Positions 35,209 to 47,490 of a stretch of 64,000 bases of DNA are shown here, one piece after another (position 1 is the first letter of the stretch; the number at the start of each line of letters is the position of its first letter). Origin of the DNA: Pseudopithomyces maydicus (lineage: Eukaryota > Ascomycota > Dothideomycetes > Pleosporales > Didymosphaeriaceae); the NCBI GenBank assembly GCA_026873275.1, contig JANTUC010000011.1, forward strand, positions 744,001-808,000, read 5' to 3'. A program made the position numbers and the translations under genes. Under the pieces are notes generated by a model that had not been told where the DNA came from, did no database searches, and worked only from the letters and a program-made list of their open reading frames with translations.

Positions 35209-37506
35209 CTAAGTTGCGCGTCTCGGCACCGGACTCTTTACATCTGGCATCTCGCTTATTTCATTGTGCTGGGCAGGTAACTCTACGTCTGCGATATGCG
35301 GATACTTGCTAGGAGATTGCATGGGATCTTGTGGCGGTGGGTAATATTGTTGTGAGCCGGCATACTGGATTTGCATACCCTGCTCGCGCTGTGACCAGTC
35401 TACCCAAGTATGTTGCGGGATTGGTGGTGAGTCACCGAAGTACGTGCTAGCCGTCTGTCTCTCAGACCAGGATGGCGGCGGTGGTGAGGTTTGAGGCGAG
35501 TAGCTAAAGGAGTGTGAGTGTGGGGATGAAGACGGGAGTACACTTGGATATGGCACAGCCGATGTGGTAGCCGCAAACTTCTCGTTTCCTCCTGGTGGGA
35601 TGACATGACTTTGGTTTGTATGGTTTGATTGCACACTCGTGTTTGTCTGTGAATTCTGCTGTTGGCGACGTCTTTTACGTAGGCAACAGAGTCCGAAGGC
35701 GATCGCAGCCAGCAACGCAATAATGCCACCCACGACACCCCCTATGATAGCGCCTGTGTTCTTGCGCTTTGGTAGGTCACTGGGGGTGGAAGTTGTGGTT
35801 GGGATTGACCTTGTAGGCGAAGGTGAAGCTGCTGAGTAAATTTTCTTGAAATAGACGCCCAGGTCTTTGTTTTCCCAACCCCCTTCGGGTTCAGTAACAG
35901 TGGCTTTACCGCTTGTTCTATGATCTGTTAGTGTTAAGTAATATTTCCAAGGAGTGTTCGGACGTACTCGCCACCGATTGCGGCCGTGATATTGCTGGGT
36001 ACTCGGTACGATGAGATATTATTCTTCAGTGCAGCCCATTGGGTATTCATTTCGATACTTTCCTGGCCTATCAGAAGGGAGTGTTGCCCTGAAGTTTCCT
36101 TTGAATCGCATAACTGTCTTTCTGGGTTTACAATCATGCCTCCTATGATAAGCATCTGAGAGTCTTGGAAGATGTTGCAAGATGACCATGCTTTACCACC
36201 AGGAAAATAGGTTTGCTGGGGAATTGGGAACCACTGTACATGGTAAGTTTCTTGCTTGTATCATTGATTGATTGTAACCTACTGAAATCCACTTGAATGC
36301 TGGTAGAGAAAGTATGTACCCATCAGCTAAAGCTGTATCGTTGGGACTTATGCCGCCATAAATGTAGCTACCATACTATAAGCAATTTTCTAGCACGCGA
36401 TTAGGATTACAAACAAGTTGTAAGAAGAGTAGTCTTCAGCCCAGACAACACCAGAGCAAAAGCCCCGCCTAGATTGAGGTATATCACCGGTCGCAGTCTG
36501 TGAATACCATCTATCATTCGCTATGTCGAATATATGTATGCTCTTACAAAAACATTAGAATAACACTTCGGCTTAATGTTACTTGTATCAACAATCAGCA
36601 GACTTACAGACATATTAGCCTATAATAGTCAGCGATATAGACAATGCACATTGAATAAACCGACTCACATAGCTCGTACTACTATAATTTAATTCCAGGC
36701 CACCAAAGTAGACCAACATGCCCCTTTCAGACGCTGGGATATAGTGCATGTTGCCCTCCGCCCTGGGAGTCTGCTCGTATGTGCGGTTATCCCATTTATT
36801 CGTCTTGGTGTCGAAAGTCACAAGACTGTTGAGCATGAGCTCATCTGCGTTCCAGCCAGCGACAGACTTGTTCGTCAAATAGCCTCCATAGTAGTACGCG
36901 ACACCTTCGTCAGTGACTGTGGAAGCGCCATCTACTGGCCAGTTGATATCGAGTTGGCTTCCATCAGGCAGGCTTTTGTTCCAAGTATTGTAAATGACAT
37001 CGAAAAACCATAGGTTGCTGAAATCTTTAACGTCTTCGTTGTACGCACCACCGAAGAGATAGAAAAGTTTGTTGGCCAGATCAGGCCATAGCGCACCGCC
37101 GCTGACAGTTGGGACTTCTACGCTCTTTTCCACGTCAGCAGTAGCACCACGCCATTAATATGGTACCCACCTTTACTAGATCCTTCTTTTGTGTGGGAAA
37201 GCCGGTTCCTGGGTCGTTGAGATCCTCCCAAAGTAGCCATGTATCTGCGCGATTAGCTCTGATGTCTATCGGAGTGATGAATATATTGAATGACATACTT
37301 GATTCTGGCTGACTATCGTTGTTAACTGAAGTTCCATAATAGACAAGGCCGCCGTCAATGTATAGCTTAGAGTCAATAATGCAAGTTTGGTGCTTGTAGC
37401 GCCTACAAAAGTCGTCAATGGGGTCCTTGCTGTTCTGTTGCGCTACAGCTGACACCAAAAAGGTATACAATATGACCAGAGCCTTCTGAACCAAATAGAC
37501 ACTCAT
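35209..37506 (-). CDS. Secreted/membrane kelch-repeat protein
   Basis: Eight exons (37506-37299, 37244-37171, 37124-36669, 36619-36608, 36542-36415, 36367-36283, 36233-35968, 35917-35209) join to 645 residues. Exon 4 is only 12 nt. A signal peptide (LVILYTFLVSAVAQQ) precedes kelch blades such as KLFYLFGGAYNEDVKDFSNL, GVAYYYGGYLTNKS, MLVYFGGLELNYSS and YIYGGISPNDTA, with several N-glycosylation sites. A short juxtamembrane part leads to one membrane helix (AIIGGVVGGIIALLAAIAFG), CCLRKRRRQQQ, and a Pro/Ser/Gln-rich cytosolic tail. Fungal proteins of this layout are common and largely uncharacterised; a cell-surface polarity or sensing role is only a guess. Exons 5/6 could be joined in an alternative way (35-nt intron). 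The chosen join gives the kelch-like SYNFYIYGG. Confidence 0.82.
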
Positions 37507-40500
37507 GTCTGAACGGAAATACTTGAAAAGTGTAGAGAGAATCGTTTCAGTTTACAAGGCCCCTTGGTAGCCTTGCCTCACAGCAGCAGATGGAAATCTT
37601 AAGCTGAACCCCAACATGCGAAAGAGGCGGAGGCCTCAGTGCGTATTCTGGTTTCACCGGGTCACTGCTAATGGCTAGTCCCGGGGCTGAGATGATGCCC
37701 TAAAAACAAATCCATAGGTTTGGAGTCGAGTGGCTGCATTCCTCAGCTGCACCGTTCAATCACATGCGATTACTCTCAGACAAAGTCGTTACTAAGACGC
37801 GAAGAGGACTGGATGCTTCTTGATCACTCGAAAGGCTGAGCTCGAGACCACTGCATCTCAGATTTAGTCGAGAAGCGTGGCGTATGCGGATGTTGTTAAT
37901 GTCCTTGGCAGAGGGCCCAGACGGTCTGGTGCAAGCCTCACTCACGTGCAACGGCCCCTCTTTCCATTGCCGCTAGAGCCTTCCATAGAGACCGCAATAG
38001 ATGAAAACCTGGTTGCAAATAGTTATATCATTCCCACTCTAGCCGACGGGCAATGAAAAATGTCTCTTGAATCCGCGATACTTAATGGCTTTTCTCCAGA
38101 GATGCATAACCAGATCGCTTAAATTTACCGAGTTCAAAGTCCTTATCTATGTAGCATTCATTTTCGAAGATGACATTTAACTGAAATTGAGAGCTGGTGG
38201 GGGCGAGGTTGCACGACGTGGTTAGGTAAATATGACGATAAGCTCAAGGTGCACTGTGAAATCGCCCGGTACAAACCGAACGCCTTCCATCCATAGATAA
38301 CAACCACCAGCTCTACTGTTAGTACTTGATTTCCCCAGGGCTTGAACTTGGAGGAACAGCCTGCATGTAACGAAGGCGAGACATTGCTGATAACTGTGGT
38401 GTTCATGAAGCACAGAGGCTCTGGGCATTAGATACCGTAGAATGGCCAGGCAACACGATATAATTAGTGGGTAGCTATAGCCTTAGCCGCTAAATGGAAT
38501 GGGAGGCTAGTATGATGGCTAGGGGCTTAGTTCTGGTCGATGATCGTGTGGCTTACGGTGGGGGTATTCAGCCTGGCTGTAGAACGAACGGACCTATATG
38601 CTCTAAGGCACTTTTGTGGACGTTTTGAATTGATTATTGTCAAATTTCAGAATCTTGGTTGAAATAGGACAATAATGTATTAAATGTTTACACTTGGGCT
38701 ATTTTGGTATGCTTGATCCAGGAACTGCTTACTTCATTAAGGACTGTTAAAAACCCGTGTATCTTTTTACAGAAATTTCAATCGAATGGTTTTTATTCTT
38801 TCAATCTCCCTGACCAAGTTCTAGCACAAATTGGGTAAATTCTTCAGTTTCATACACTTTCTAGGTTTTTGAAAATAAAGGTCTGAATCATCGAAGATAC
38901 AACCTTGAGGCTTCAGGAAGCTTCGTTGTAGTTCCTAGGTCAGCCTTGTATCTTACGTTAAAGCCAGATGATACTCTAATTTATGAGTATTTGGGCGTTC
39001 TGGAACTCATACAAGCGTTTTCGTCATGGTAATATCAGAGTATAACAGCAAATCTGCTAAGTTATCGATGGAAAACACGCTGCAGTGACAACGATTATGA
39101 TCAATTACAGCGTACTATGACATCACCAACATACGAACTGTATAATTTCTACTTTTACTTAGAACCCAAAGTCAAGCTTTTTGTCTCGCCACCCAATACA
39201 AGGGTTCCTCGTCATAAAGTCCAAGAAAAAAGGGTGTCTTTGCATTACAGAGATCCACACATGGGAGGGGCTCGAACGCATTTGCTCAATAGTGATTATG
39301 CTCTCCATTCTGCTCGAATTACATCGCCCGATAGTAGAGTCCCAAACGAAGCTTCATGGCCAAGGCACGAACCAAAGTTGCCGGGTAATTGCCAGCAGCA
39401 CTAGCTGTCATATATCGCCTTCCCCGTTGCCATGATGAAATAGTTCTGTTATCTAATCACACTAAGTGGAGAAGCTTATAGTTCTTCATAAGAGACAATG
39501 AGCCAAAGGATTCTAGACCATCTTAGTGAAGGGTATCATCGTCAATTATTGGCGCATGGAATGAAGGATCTTGCCAGGCATGTGACATATTTCCTCTCAG
39601 ACCATGCGGTGACTGCAGGATAAGGTTATACATTAGTCTGGCTGACCCCTGTGAGGTGCTAGTAATATCAACGAACGTGCTATTACCCCCTCCTCTGGTC
39701 AAAATCAGTAGAGAAATAAATTGAGCCACGGAGTATTTACAGTTATAGCAACAGATCTGGTATCGTGTCTAGCCTTGTTGAATCTACTGTTCATGTATCC
39801 CATTGACAATGGAGTAGAATAGATGGAGATGCATTATATCAATGACTTAACAATCTTGATTCTTCAACGATAGGGGGATTCACCGCAGCATGTGATAGGG
39901 AGTTCAACTCTCCGAAATATCACGATACGAAGGAAATCAGCAAGAGCTCTGGTATTGCGCAATTGGAAGATCTTCTACGTGTCATATGTCAACTTCCTTG
40001 TCTTACTTTCTACCATTTTGAAGTCCTCCCGATGCACTCGGGTAAGAACAACAGACATCCTAGAAGGCTTTCTTTCAGCCTGTCTACGGTAAATTCCTTT
40101 GACTAGGCTAGGGTTATAGCAAACAGGCAACCCGAATCTTCTAATACATGCGATTACCACGGTTCTCTCATGACTAACAAGTCCATTGATGGGCAATAGC
40201 AGTATCAGAGTTTCTTGCCTAGCTTATAGATGCTTGCTTTTGAATAGGAAAACATGCCAGGCAATATGCATTCTTGAACATGTGCACAAGCCGCAAGTCA
40301 TTTACATGTTTCTGCAGTGACCACCACAGCACACTCCCAATACCTATCAAAGAGAGAACAGCCCTGTGAGCAGCGTTACCGATCACACCAATCCCCATCC
40401 AAGGACACGCTGCAGAAGGCGGGTAAATTGGTAAACGAGCCCCCAACCCTACCTATCCCCCTCATTTCTAGAACGCAGCCCTAACCGAGCGTCGCAAAGG

Positions 40501-43500
40501 ACAGCACGCGCACAAGACCCAACCCAACCAAACCCGACCCAATCCCTACACACCCGATCTCGCGCACTTCCTGCAGCCCTGCGCAACACAGCGTACTCGC
40601 TACACAAAGCTCTGCTCGTCGACGCCACAATACGAGCGACACAACATAGACGCACCAGGCGCGGTCGGAAGCGGAAAGGAACCCCGTGGATGCAGATCAC
40701 GTTCCTACTTGCATGCCATCCAGTGTCTGTGTTCTCCGCGAGCAGGGGGAGCAGTGCAAGGCTAGGCGAGAGGGGCCTGCGAGCGATTGGGCGGGAATGG
40801 CGGTGAAGGGGGTGTTAAGGTTCGCGTTGGGGAACGGTTGGCGATTGGGAAATTCGGGTCAGCGAGCTGACGTAGCGGTTGTGCCGGTGACCTGGAGCTG
40901 GAGAGTTTGTGAGTACCGGGCGGAGGGCCGTAGGGAAAGCTTGCTCGTGCTTTGGAGACGTGTTGGTGGGCTGGCGAGTTTGGGTGAGGAATGGGTTAGT
41001 GGATTGCCTTTTTGGGAGGGGGTGTACGTTGTATCATCGTTGTGTCTGAAACGTATTTTCGGGTGATTGTATGCTGAGGGAGGTTCTCGCTATAGAAGTT
41101 TTCTTCCAGCGATGCGATGAAATCGAAGAGTATATTGATTAGAGTTAGTATCACTGCTTTTCTTAACGATCTTGCTTAATCCTCTTCCCTTTCACCCTAG
41201 CCTTATGCGCATGTCCGCACTTGATGGCCTGACTTTCTTTTTTTCTCACCTCAAAAAGCTTCGACAAGCAGCCAAGGCCCTAAGGAAATATTCAATACAT
41301 CTCCCCTAAGTGTCGCCTGCATGATGCCGTTGAATGGTGTATCTCGTTTCAATGAGAACCGAGTGAGACATGACAGCCGAGATGCGTGGTCAATAAGAGG
41401 AAGTACTGCGAAGACATCTAGATTTGGCCTGAAATCCGGGTCCTGTCAAACAGATAGGCGTACCACTTGTGTTGCCCGAAACCTGTCATTCAGTGATGTG
41501 CGCAGGGAAATACTCCCCAAACCACTCACACCTGGACATTTGAGTTTCTGTTGCTTTTCCTGTCGAAGAGCAGAAGCGAGCTTGCATGCATAGAGTCGAG
41601 TTGGAGAATGCGCAGCCGCTTTCATGAGGATTGTGGGTATCTCTTCAGTTGCTCCTGGAGGATTTGCCCGTCGTGGGCAAGATCGACCCCCAATCTGTAA
41701 GTCTGCTCTCCAACCAAATACCTTGATTGGCCGCGAAAGTGCGAAACTCCTTCACTTTCTCTGGTGAACTACGCCGCCTCACTGCTTCTACTATTCTATT
41801 GGAGCATTCGTTTGTTGGAAGCATCGGAGATGTTAAGAACCCCGTTGACAGGAACGAGGGAACATGTGAAGCGAGGGCAAAAAAGAAAAAGAAAAGGATG
41901 ATGCCAGTCTCGTTCAGGTAACTAGATCGACGACCATTACACGTACATGCGCAAACCTTTCCTTCTTCCTTTTTGACGCTTCATATCGCGCGTTCCTTAG
42001 CACCGACAAGTCCCATGTACCCGTACCTTAGTCGGTTCCAGAACGCTCAACGACCGTTGGTGGCGGTCTCTCCACCCGCGCAACCTTGTATAAACACTCC
42101 GACCCCGGCTCATCGTGCCGCGCATGCACGCTTGTCACGGTGTCGGAGACACGTAACTGGCAATTCAGACACAAGGAGGATTTTTCAATCGTGCTGACGA
42201 GCCCGAGATTAACGCAGCCCGTCGCGGCTGACATGCCGTCGGCGAAGTTTGTAACGACAGGCTCGGGGATTTGTGGGGACAGCAGACGCTCAGGCCTGGC
42301 GTAGGACACCACACACACACCAAGGACGCGGTCCCCACGAGTTGCGTTCGGATTGGGTTGGAGAGGACATGCACGTGCCATCCGAAGGATGGAGGAGTCG
42401 AAGAGGCTTAGAGCTCAGGTCAAAGTGTCAAGCGAACCAACGACACATGGGGTGTGAGTAAGGGCAAGGCGTTATCGATAGATACCAACCTCGTCTTGGA
42501 TGCGATGATGCTCAAAATCCATTTTCGAAACAGAAGATCGTCTTCGTGGCGACTGAAACATGTTGAGAAAGTTTGGGCTCGCAGTCTTGCATCCGGGAAG
42601 ACATGAAATTTTTCTTCGGTTCTCGGCGGTTTCGAGCATGTCACTCAGACAGGGGGCTGCCTTTGGTGGAAGCGAGCAAAAGTGAGACCTGGTCGTCGGT
42701 AGTACTCTATACCAGGCGTGACCGCCAGAATAGAACAAAACAGAACAAGACATAGCCATCCATGCAGACCAAGCCTGAAAGCCGGGGCACACGGCACTGG
42801 AATTTAGGCACTTTCCATAAGCCGTGACGCCTTATTGCTGAAGTGTTGTAAGCACCTTGTGATGAGCACAGGGCGATATCAGATGAGGAATCGACGCAAG
42901 AAAGAGAGCCAAAGAGACGAGCATTTACCCGTCACACCCATCGGTGTAATGTTGTGACACCAAGAAGGTGATGACCGAGCTGCTAGCCGATGCGTTGCAA
43001 TTCAGCCACCTTCTGCCCCTCGGGTGCAATGCATTCGAAAGAGCCTGAGAAGAAGCCGCCTCAGCCTCGTCCGGCCCAAACCACACCCACCGTGATACAA
43101 GCAGCGCGTGCAACCTCGTGGAGCGGGACGTGGCCCAGTGACGGGTTCTCTGTGAAACCAGTCAGACCATACTGCAGGAGCCAGTCTTCCCTGTTCCCTG
43201 CGATGCATCATGCATCCTGTATACGATGTCGAACAGCCGCATGTAGCAATATGCCTCCATGTCAAGAACACGGTATAGCGTTCTCGGGTCCACAATATAG
43301 GACACGTCGGTGCTGTAGGGGGTGATAGGACATGTGTCAGACGTGCGTGAAAGTGACGTTTCAACGGGCGAGATGGCATCACACGGGCGTCGGCGGGTGA
43401 TTGCATATGGCTGAATGGGTCGCACACGGGAAAAGAAAACAAGGGCACAGGCAACAGGCACAAGACAGAATGCAGTGACACGGTGCAAGTAGAGCTTTCT

Positions 43501-43686
43501 GCGACCATCAAAGGGGCAGTATGAATGCATTGACAACATCATGTCTGGTTATGGATGCAGCGTGATATTGGATGTCCACCTGTCCAAGCTCAAACCTGTA
43601 GTCGAAGTGGTAATAATAGTAGGGGAATTGGAGAAGGGTAGTGTTGAAGATGACTCGCTGGTAAAGTAGATGATGGGCTGCAGATG
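37507..43686. other. Long gene-poor region (6.2 kb)
   Basis: No frame in this block shows a protein motif, spliced structure or sustained coding character. The left part (to about 40.4 kb) is AT-richer. The right part is mixed, with a purine-rich tract near 41880-41900 and a CA repeat near 42308-42320. No transposase, reverse-transcriptase or terminal-repeat signature was seen, so it is not called a mobile element. It lies between the kelch gene promoter and the 3' end of the zinc-ribbon gene. Confidence 0.5.
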
Positions 43687-44990
43687 TTAAGTGGCCTCGA
43701 CACTCAAAGCGGAGGCGTGCCCTTCGTCTTGCATTTGGAGAGTTTTGAGTTTGGCCTCGACGGATTTGACGACTTCTGGATCGAAGCTACGTTGCACCCT
43801 GACTCGTTTGATTCTGGCCCGTGTTAGTGAAAAGCAGCATGGCAGGTGGTAACGGTACTTACGGTTTTCGGACGCACTTGTCGCACTTTTCGTGGCCGCA
43901 CCCAGGACACTGCAGTGAGCCGTCGAGGAAGGTGTTGCTGCAGTGCTCACATTCCCACCGCACGCGGGTCCTTGGCTTCCGCCATATGCGTCTCGACCTC
44001 TCGAGCTCGCGCTCCAGCTCCGTCTCGCTGTCATACTCGGCGTCGCCCGGATATCCATTTGGCCACTTGTTGAGCTTGGCTGGCTCTCGCGGGCATTTGG
44101 TGCACCGGATGTGACGGCAAGACTCGCAGATGGTGGCGGTGGGAGGGATGAACAGGGCCTGGCACTTGTGGCAGTTGCGGCGCACACGCTGCTTCGCAGG
44201 CTGGTAGGCCAACTCCTTGCCATCCCTGGTGGGGACGGTCAGCACGCGCTTCTTCTTGGGCAAGGCCTTTGCCGCAGCCTCCTTGGCCTGGACCTGAGCC
44301 TTCTCGGCGGGGCTCTTCTTCTTGGGGTAGCGGGGGCACTTCTTGCAACGCTTGTGCTCGCACTTTGCGCAGACCTTGTCGGAGCCGTACGTGGTTCCGC
44401 AGCGGTGGCAGGTGCGGTGGACACGCATGCGGATGGGCTTTTCGACGCGCTGGACGTTCACGGGCAGGGCAGGGGCGGCAATCCATTCGTGGGACTCGAG
44501 GGTGAGGCCGTACTTGGCGAACAGAGCGCGGGCACGCTCCTGCTGCATGGTGGAGCGCTGCATGGTGGTGATGGCAGGAGCGGCGTCCTTGGGGGCATCC
44601 TGGGAGTCGTCCTGGAGAGCGTCCTTTTCGGGGGTTGGAGACGCATGGTACGGGGTGATGGGAGCGGTCTCGGCAGGAGGCGGGCTACAATGCAATGGTC
44701 AGCGGTGGTGTTCGTCAAGCATGGCCCGCGGGCGGGGGGGGGACGTACGCTGTGGTTGCCGTCGTCGCTGCGGCCTCCTTCTCCTCCTCAATGGCAGTAG
44801 GTGCGGGTGCAGAGACGGACGACGGGTTGGCTGCGGCGGCGGCAGAAGAAGAAGAGGGCGGCTGGGGCTTCGTTTTGTTGGATGATTTTTCACGCTTGAA
44901 GACGCTGCTCATGCGCTTCACGTACTTGCCCAGGCTCTTGCGGGGCGCATCCTTGGTGTCTGGCGGCGGCAGGTTGGCAGTGGCAGACAT
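43687..44990 (-). CDS. Protein with three Cys/His zinc-ribbon repeats
   Basis: Exons 44990-44749, 44684-43863 and 43813-43687 join to 396 residues. The ATG at 44990 opens MSATANLPPPDTKDAPRKS, followed by a basic stretch (LGKYVKRMSSVFKREKSS) and an Ala/Pro-rich linker. Three similar zinc modules come next: TCHRCGTTYGSDKVCAKC, NCHKCQALFIPPTATICESC and ECEHCSNTFLDGSLQCPGC. Each is followed by xHxxCxxC, so the pattern is C-x2-C-x8-10-C-x2-C-x-H-x2-C-x2-C. Between them are Lys/Ala-rich and Arg/Glu-rich helices. I know related uncharacterised proteins exist across Pezizomycotina but cannot name a function. Binding to nucleic acid or protein by treble zinc ribbons is an inference. Very long gene-free DNA lies on both sides. 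Confidence 0.85.
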
Positions 44991-45109
44991 GGCGGGCAGT
45001 CGTGGTGGAGGTTCCGACACGGCGGGGCGCGGTGGGTTTGGATGGTGAGCTTGGGTCAGAGGGACCCCAGGATGTGTTTCTGTGGAGGGCGCTGGTCTGA
45101 CATGCAGGC

Positions 45110-45190
45110 CCGGGCTGGCTGGCTGGCTGAGACGGCGGGCGGGCGGGCGGCCAGGCAGGCAGGCAGGCAGGCGAGGCGAGGCGGGCGCTG
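45110..45190. repeat. GGCT/GGGC/GGCA tetranucleotide-type repeat
   Basis: Imperfect tandem tetranucleotides run through this interval just upstream of the zinc-ribbon gene. Confidence 0.8.
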
Positions 45191-45671
45191 CAGGCAGGCG
45201 GGCTGGCTGGCTTGCTGGGTGCGAGTGCTGGGAATCTGGCAGTGCTGGGCCGGGCGGCGTGGTGGCAGCTGCTACGGGGCTCGCGGGCGCTGAGGGCGGA
45301 CGGGCGGGTGGGCGTTATGTAGCAGAGCCAGCAGGGTGGGTTCGCGAACACCCCGTCGCTAAGGGCCACTGGGGCGGCGGCGGCACCTCTGCTACCTTGC
45401 TAGTGCCCCTGCCAGGAAGCAGCTGGAGGCGCAACAAGGAAAACCGGCAGCATGCACCGGCCTGCATTGTGAATTGTACTTGGGCGCTATGTATCCGCCA
45501 GCAGCTCTGTGCACGACCGGCAGGGACGGCGGGAAAAGACAGACGCAAGCGACCGCACCCATGCCCGTTCCCGTTTGCAATGCTGGCCTGCCTCGACCAC
45601 CCAAACTGGAGCCTTCTCCGGTTTTTCCAGCCTGTCGGGAACACACCAACCCGCAACCGCCTGGCCGTCCT

Positions 45672-45698
45672 GGGCCGTCCAAGGGCCTTGGACGGCCC
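45672..45698. repeat. Perfect 27-nt palindrome (13-bp arms)
   Basis: GGGCCGTCCAAGG, a single G and the exact reverse complement of the arm form a strong hairpin or dimer site. Confidence 0.9.
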
Positions 45699-45784
45699 TT
45701 CCGCGGAGCCGTCAAGAGCCCCAAGCCTCCTGGACCGCGCCCGGTGCTGCAGCCCACTCTGCCCGCTGCCCGTCTGGCCTGGCG

Positions 45785-45912
45785 CTGTCTGTCTGTCTGG
45801 CTGTCTGTCTGTCCGGCCGTCTGTCTTTCTGTCCGTCCGTTCGTTCGCCTGCCTGTCCGCCTGTCCGTCTGCCCGCCTGCCCGTCTGCTTGCTTGCTTGC
45901 TTGCTTGCTGCC
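45785..45912. repeat. CTGT/CCGT/GCTT tetranucleotide-type repeat
   Basis: About 130 bases of imperfect tetranucleotides (CTGT, CCGT, CTGC, GCTT) end in five GCTT-type units. Confidence 0.85.
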
Positions 45913-47462
45913 TACAGCAGCTGGACACCAGCCTGCGCGTGCCCGTCTGCTTTGCTTGCCTGCGATGCGACACCACGCTCAGTCTCCATGTACCTCCAGA
46001 CGTACATATGCACGCCGGACTGCCGCTTCGAGCCTCCCCGACGTTTGGCGAGCCTCCCAGCAAATGGCGTGCGGTTGCGCACGCCGCTTCCCGCTCCCAA
46101 ATGAACTCATCAATCCGCATGCACCCTCGCACGCGCTCCACACCCCAGCGAGCACCTCCTGTCGCCACATTTTGTTTCGCTTTGCTTTTCACGTCGCCGT
46201 GGCTCGGAGCCCGGCTGCTGTCACGTCGAGTCGCGGGAACCGTCCATTTCATGACGCCCGTCCTGGTCGCCCTCACAATTCCCCAATCGCCTCTGCATTG
46301 CACTACTGCGTCGCTATGCAATCCTGCTCCACCGCCAAAAGCTTCCCACCGCTCCGCCCACCTGGTATGCATGCATGTGTCACCCGTTGATTCGACCTGA
46401 CCACCATGGCCGTATTGCTCCCGCTCCGACCTTGGAACCGGAACGCCGCACTTTGTCTAAACTTCTGACCGGCAGAATGGCAGCTGGAGAGATGACTAGT
46501 CGCGCTGGAATCACCTCTGAAAACTTGACTGCTCGCGTCGTCAAGCCGCGCTAAACATGGGCAGCTAGCGAACTCTATTCATGACCTGCCTCTCCTCCCA
46601 CCCTCGACAGCGTGCCATCATCACTCTACTGGCGCCCTTCCCGCGCCATTGTGAACGGGTTACTCCCGAAGCTAGCAAGACCTGTGTGAGCATATCAGAA
46701 CGCGTCGCGTCATCTCCAAACAGCTAGATGCCGAACCCTGTCCAACGGTTCCGCGGTTGAGAGCAGATCTACAGGGTACCCCCGTACCGTCACGAGTCAT
46801 TGTTGATGGGATCCTACAATCTTGGTACGCTTCAGAACAGCGTCTAGAACGCCTGCACCTCTTCACCAACCCACGCCCGCCTACCAGTCAGGCTCACGGC
46901 TGCTGCCACTCTTTCGCAGCAGTAGACTACGTCACACACACAACACCTTGAAGTCCCCCATCCACTGCTCATCGCTCGGCATTCTGCTGCCGCAAATCCT
47001 TTCCTAATTGCCCACGCGCATCTGCATTCGGCCCGTCCCTCTGTGCCGACCGTGATATTTTCCCGTTTCAAACAAAATCCGCTGGCATTGGGCAGACGAC
47101 TGAAAATCGTCCTTGTTGTTGTGGACCGCTCGATTCCTGTTGGCTGCGCGCGGGTCCGAATGGGCTATGGGCTTCCTCGGACGCGGGACGGCCCTTCATC
47201 TGCTCTGGGGCGGGCGCCGGAGCATTGTTAGCCGTGTGTTGGAGGCGGTTGGAGTCTTGCTTATGCGATCCACAACCTGTCCACATTTGCTTCTGATCGA
47301 GTCACTGCACACTTTACCCTGTCGTCAATCTTTCCATTATCGTCCTGAGGACGTAAACAGCTCGTCCCGACACCAGCTGGAGACGACACCATCTCCGTTG
47401 CATCTGTCTCACACCGGCCCTGCACGAGATCGGGTGTGGTCATGGATAGATATTGCCATCGC

Positions 47463-47490
47463 CACCAGGTCCACCAGGTCCACCAGGTGC
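47463..47490. repeat. CCACCAGGT 9-nt repeat, three copies
   Basis: Three tandem copies of the nonamer lie in otherwise unique intergenic DNA. Confidence 0.8.

Noticed and set aside
39240..39330. Second tRNA-like sequence (GGGGCTCGAACGC)
   Set aside because: No T stem or acceptor pairing could be formed.
43002..43542. Minus-strand frames of 126-169 codons
   Set aside because: Cys/Arg/Pro-rich translations without motifs, overlapping in several frames; typical chance frames.
37507..43686. Transposon remnant
   Set aside because: No terminal repeats, transposase, integrase or reverse-transcriptase motifs were seen; low gene content alone is not enough.
43943..44800. 285-codon plus-strand frame
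   Set aside because: It is antisense to the zinc-ribbon gene; the Cys pattern on the minus strand decides.
45082..46104. Open frame of 340 codons on the plus strand, with long overlapping frames on both strands
   Set aside because: The stretch is GC-rich and repetitive and is open in at least four frames at once. The products are Arg/Pro/Cys low-complexity and no start, splice pattern or motif stands out.
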